64,000 nucleotides of DNA from Phocoena phocoena. Taxonomy: Eukaryota > Chordata > Mammalia > Artiodactyla > Phocoenidae. The stretch covers positions 68,061,464 to 68,125,463 of the forward strand of contig NC_089224.1 of NCBI RefSeq assembly GCF_963924675.1, in the 5' to 3' direction. The translations under genes were made by a program, and so were the position numbers. Numbering within the stretch: the first letter of the stretch is position 1; the number at the start of each line of letters is the position of its first letter. The notes under the pieces are model-generated. The model ran no database searches and was not told where the DNA came from. It saw only the letters and a list, made by a program, of their open reading frames with translations. Below are positions 59,491 to 64,000 of this stretch, piece by piece.

Positions 59491-62400
59491 GACCAGAACT
59501 AGCCCTAGAAAACAAGCTATTAAAATGGTCTCTGGAAATGTCTTACTGGTGGTTGGCTAGTGGTAAGTGGATGATGTTATCCTTTGCCTGCGGTAGCATC
59601 ACAGTTTCTAAGGCTCTCAGTGTGGTGGGTTGTGTGAGGTATAAGTGAAAGGGGAAGCCCTGAGTTGTTCAGAAGCTCAGCACTTGAGTGGTATGGGCAG
59701 TGGCTATTATAAAGATGATGGAGTTGGCTGGATGTCTGCCTCGGAATCTTTGAAGGAAAAGAACACATCCTGGTCAGCCAACTATTAACTCAAGGGAAGC
59801 TGTAAGAGCCAGAAGGCATGCTTGGCAGCATGTAAAAAGAGTCTTATCTCTTGCAGCTATAGGGCAATCTGCGCTAAAAATCAGGCCCAAGATTTAAATA
59901 AGGTGGCTGGGCTGCAAAGAACACTATTCAAGTGCACAGCCTCCACCAGTCTCCCGTGCTAAAGTCAGGGCCTCAGGATGAAGACATTTTCAAGGATGTG
60001 TCTAAGAACCTTGAACCCCTCCCTATATTCCTGTGAACCCACGGGGCTGGCAGAAGCAACAGTCTCCTCTTGCCTGGAGAACATTCAAAGACCACCCATG
60101 AGGTGGCTGTGTTACAAGATGATGTTTGTTCTCAAGATCTGACACTCCCATCCCCAGCCTCCAGCTCATTGCCTGGGGGCAATAACCAGGGTTAGGTCTC
60201 AGGATAACCCAGGAGGGGAGGTTTAAAACTTAACTGTGGTAGGGCTTCCCTGGTGGCGCAGTGGTTGAGAGTCTGCCTGCCAATGCAGGGGACGTGGGTT
60301 TGTGCCCCGGTCCGGGAAGATCCCACATGCTGCGGAGCGGCTGGGCCCGTGAGCCATGGCCGCTGAGCCTGCACGTCCAGAGCCTGTGCTCCGCAAAGGG
60401 AGAGGCCACAACAGTGAGAGGCCCGCGTACCGCAAAAAAAAAAAAAAAAAAAAAAAAAAAACTTACTGTGGGAGAAATAGGTATTCACCCAAATAATTGC
60501 AGGGCATGGCTAGTATGTATTGTGTAGAACCAGGGGAGCATGTGCAGGAATGGATTTTGAGACTATCGGGATGGGCAGGGTGGTGGAGGAGCAGAATATA
60601 AAGCCGGATGCGGGAGAGTGAAATGACGCTGGGATTTAATCCCCATAACCTGGGATTAAACATGCAGCTGGTCCCCATATGCCACTGGGATGGGAAGCTT
60701 GAACATGATGATGACCTTCAGCAAATGACGTGGAGATGCCAGAACTGATGTGGAGGCACATGGAGGAAGGAGTCGGTATGTTCAAAGAGGTGGGCATGAA
60801 GAATGGATTTATTAATAAGACCAGAGAAGCCACCTGCTGGCTGGATTCTCAAAGAAGACCCAGGACACACTGCTTGTATAAAAGTGGCAACGAATGTACT
60901 CGTGAGGGGCACCAAAATCACTGAAAGCTCAGTGGTAGCTGTCCTTGTAGGCGGGGATTATCAATCATAGGTGCTTTTGCAAAATTAATCTTCCTAGTGT
61001 CAATGGGAAGAGTAACCGAGGCCAGTGGCAGAACGTAAACATCAGATGCAAAGTATGCATAATTATCATAATTAACAGCGAGGGTGGAATATCAGGCAGA
61101 GCACCTTGACCTGCAGGGATCAATAGTGTTGGTTAATAGACTATGGTGTTTTGGGGGATGAGAAAAATGGGTTGCCAACTGGGGAGATGCTTGACTTGTA
61201 TCACCAGAAAAAAATTAAGAATTGGTGAGCAAAAGACTGATGTCACTTTTCCACTATAAATAATCTTTCTCCCAGTTTTCATATTTGAGTGGTTCTAAGA
61301 CCCAAAGCCCATCACTTGAAGGGGAGGAAGGGTCCCTGGAGGTAGGCTTCTGCAACTCTCCAGCAAGTATATACAATATATATTTCTTCAATTCTTCCCC
61401 AAATAGACGTATATACTGAGACAGTTTCTATCTGAGCACTGTCCACACAGATACAGGGACTGAGCTCAATATCTTAAAGTCTCTCCATTGTATTCCTGTT
61501 CAATTCAGCTGCATGACCCCTGCAAAAACCAGGTGGATTGTTGTAGTAAAGATGGACTATATAGACGTAAACAAAGGTACCCCCAATTATAGCTACTGTA
61601 CTGTATGTGGCATCTTTATTGTTGCAGATTGGACATTTGGTATATGGCTGTTGGTCTGGGGAATGCATTTTCTTTCAGTTCTTTCAGTGAAGATGATCAA
61701 AAGAGTTCACAATGTGGAAAAGACAGTGTGGCGCATTCACTGATTTTGACCAAAGTTACATCAACTGTCCTGATCTCTGGCACAAAATAATCTTCATAAA
61801 CCTTGATCATCTTGATATTCTGCAGCATAATACACTGGTCCATTATATCACTGATACAATGTTAATTGGAGCCGGTGAACAGAAAGTAGCAAATATTATG
61901 GATGATTTAGTTAGACATATGTGGCCCAAAGGATGAAAGACAAATTGAAAAAATTCTGGGTCCTGCCGTATTGGTGACGTTATTAGGGGTTCAATTGTCT
62001 GGAGTATGCTGGGACATCCCTTTAAGGAGAAAACCAACTTATGGCACTTTATACCTTCAATCACTAAGAAAGAGGCTCAGTGCTTGTTGGGCCTCTTTAT
62101 ATTTTGGACACAGCCAGTTTTGAGTGGAGACCAGAGCAAGAAAGGACGTTATCACAGGTTAGGGTTGCATTACAGTCTGCTCAGATGGTTGTGCTAAACG
62201 ATTCAGCAGACCAAATGGTGCTAGATGTACCCATGGTGGAAAGGATACTGTTTAGTCTCTGACAAGCTCTGATAGGGGAACCACAGCACAGACCTGAAGG
62301 GTTCTGGACATCACCATGCCTTCTGTAGCAGAGAACAACTCACCATAGTAAAAAAAAAAAAAAAGCTCCATGAGGGCTACTGTGACACTGTAGAGATGGA

Positions 62401-63250
62401 TATCAAGTGACTATGATATCATCATGGGCTGGGCGACATCATAACCACTGAATCATAACGAGCTGCCACAGTCCACTGCATGATGAAAAATGGTTCATGC
62501 AGATCACGCCCAAGCAGGTTTAGAGGGTGTGTCACCTTGGTGGCATAGCACCTCTTCCTCAACTTATGCACTTGATCTCACAGCAGCTTCCAGATGATCC
62601 AATGGTCGAAGAGGAAACTTCTTGTGTCTGGTTCATAGGTGGGTTGGATCAGTATATTGGGAGAAGGAAATGAACAGTTGTCACATAATAGTCATTCAAT
62701 ATTGATCTTCAAGGACAGAGTGAGGGGAATCCTCCCAGTTGACAGAGCTGTGGCTGGGATACTTGGTTGTTCGATTTGTATGGGAGGAGAGATGGCCAGC
62801 GATATGGATATATATATAGGCTTCTGGGTAGGGAGCAAATAGTTTGGTTAGTTGGTCAGGGGCATGAAACTAGCAAGACTGGAAGATTGGAGATATGTAG
62901 GTGGACCGATAAGAGTGGATACAAGGGCATCCACTCTAGTGGAGATGCTCAATAACCAGGTGGACAGGATGACTCAGCCAATATCTCTCCCTGGCCACCA
63001 AATGCTTGAGCAATGGGCCCGTAAATAGAGTGACTGTACTAATATGAATTGAGGCTCTGTATTTTTCTAACAGAATGGAGCTGCCTCTCACCGAGGCTGA
63101 CCTACTGGTTACTGGCTACCGCCAAGGCTGAATTTCCAGCATGTTAGTACCAAGGAATGGCATTGAACCCTCAGTGGGGTACAATACCTGGAGGAGATCA
63201 GCCAGCTGCTCAGTGGCAGGCTGATAACGCTAGACCTCTTCCACCTTGGC
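59490..63250 (+). mobile_element. Decayed class I ERV, internal region B (leader/gag? and pol to integrase)
   Basis: All on the + strand. The clear part is pol: RT from about 61500 (FSEDDQK near 61680, LDHLDILQHNTLVHY near 61800), catalytic site reading YITD at 61844-61855 where family members have a YxDD motif, the RNase H region near 62070-62230 (TKKEAQCLLGLF), and an integrase-like region about 62640-63240. Frames are broken throughout. The 59490-61400 part is assigned to leader and gag only weakly, by layout. A SINE at 60241 interrupts it. It is not functional. Confidence 0.62.
60241..60457 (+). mobile_element. CHR-type SINE, ~205-bp form, inside ERV B
   Basis: The TSD aaaactta(a)ctgtgg is at 60225-60239 and 60458-60470, with one indel. 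It has a long pure A-run (about 27), so it is probably young. Confidence 0.92.
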
Positions 63251-63434
63251 GGCGGCAATTCAGACCATATTATGCCAGTCCATATCTGGGACTTCATTCT
63301 GTTTAAGGGGAGATACAATTTTTTTGAGATTAAAAGCATAAAGAGGATCCATAAATGTCTTTAAGTTATTTCTGGTTTAAGCATAATTGCTAACAAACCA
63401 TTTGGCCTCATTTCCTCTGGTTCTTCCTTAAGTG

Positions 63435-63647
63435 CAGCGGTCCCCAACCTTTTGGGCACCAGGGACCGGTTTCGCGGAAGACAGTTTTTCCACGGACGGG
63501 GCGTGGGGATGTTCAGGCGGTAATGTGAGTGATGGCGAGCCATGGGGAGCAATGCAGAGTGGCAGGTGAAGCTTTGCTCACTGGCCGCTTACCTCCTGCT
63601 GTGCGGCCCAGTTCCTAACAGGCTGTGGGCGGGGTTGGGGATCCCCG
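63435..63647. mobile_element. Small hAT DNA transposon, MER1-like
   Basis: A 213-bp element with inverted termini: cagcggtccccaacc at the left, ggttggggatccccg at the right. An 8-bp TSD, ctt(a/t)agtg, is at 63427-63434 and 63648-63655, the length expected for hAT. The body (caccagggaccggtttcgcg, gcggcccagttcctaacagg) is of MER1 type. It is CpG-rich. Confidence 0.75.
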
Positions 63648-63655
63648 CTTTAGTG

Positions 63656-64000
63656 GACATGAGGTGGGACAGTGAGCTGTTACCATTTTCCATGGGAAAG
63701 CCTTTTTAGAAAAAGATTTTAAATGGCTTCTTCGTAAATAAATCCTGGTCCCAGATTCTCCCTCAGGTTCTCCTGCATATCTAAACCCCCTCTAAATTTT
63801 TAGCGTCTAACCCCCTTCTAAATTTTTAGCACTTATTACATGGGTGTAATAAGAGTTTGTCTAGTCTTAACAGAAAGGATTCTAACGTTTTGAACCATCT
63901 CTGTAGTAGCATTAGTTAAAGCAGCCAATGACTGGGCACTTCCTGCTTGCTAGCCACTTGACTAGGTGTTTTTCTTAAAGTATTCTATTGTCTTTCACCT
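63656..64000. other. No gene recognised
   Basis: Contains a short local duplication, taaatttttagc(g/a), at about 63795-63830. Nothing else seen. Confidence 0.5.

Overview
This is a mammalian, almost certainly cetacean (whale or dolphin), genomic window. Three things point there. There are about 26 copies of a tRNA-derived SINE that starts with ggcttccctggtggcgcagt and carries the usual B box, in the short, medium and long forms known from the cetacean/hippo/ruminant CHR group. Many copies are little diverged and keep clean target-site duplications (TSDs). The L1 3' ends are of the cetartiodactyl type. Subfamily names were not assigned, because that needs alignment to a repeat library.

The only host gene I can support is the C9orf85 homolog on the + strand. 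Two coding exons are visible: 27533-27643 and the terminal exon 28134-28281, which ends in a TGA. They are joined by a 490-bp GT-AG intron. The earlier exons are not in the window, so about 27.5 kb upstream is read as intron, and about 35 kb downstream as 3' UTR and then intergenic DNA. No bacterial-style operon, CRISPR array or intact RNA gene is present.

Layout: 1-16 kb is intron with scattered SINEs, a MER20, an old L1 3' end, a 5'-truncated RPS4X retrocopy nested inside a SINE (7.4-8.1 kb), and a tailless half-tRNA-Thr retropseudogene (10.85 kb). 16-27.3 kb is an L1 thicket. In it, a nearly full-length younger L1, on the - strand and carrying a fragment of an ABHD17C-like mRNA fused to its 5' end, sits inside an older L1. 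Next to it is a third L1 in two opposed halves. 27.5-29 kb is the C9orf85 3' end. 29-40 kb is old L1, MIR and SINE sequence with a repeat-poor stretch near 36-37.3 kb. 40-46.5 kb holds a decayed class I endogenous retrovirus (ERV) pol fragment, L1 pieces and a tandem SINE pair. 46.5-59 kb has L2, MIR and MER5 relics, a CpG-rich probable solo LTR near 50 kb, and a small orphan 3'-UTR retrocopy at 52.5 kb. 59-63.3 kb is a second decayed class I ERV, and at 63.4 kb there is a small hAT element with an 8-bp TSD.

I found no new functional system. The notable content is a record of L1-driven retrotransposition by-products: a chimeric L1/ABHD17C insertion bounded by one TSD, a half-tRNA insertion whose order relative to a SINE can be read from the TSDs, a possible L1-SINE chimera, an extremely short L1 insertion, and an orphan mRNA-tail retrocopy. 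Family assignments rest on reading by eye and memory of consensus sequences, not on database searches.
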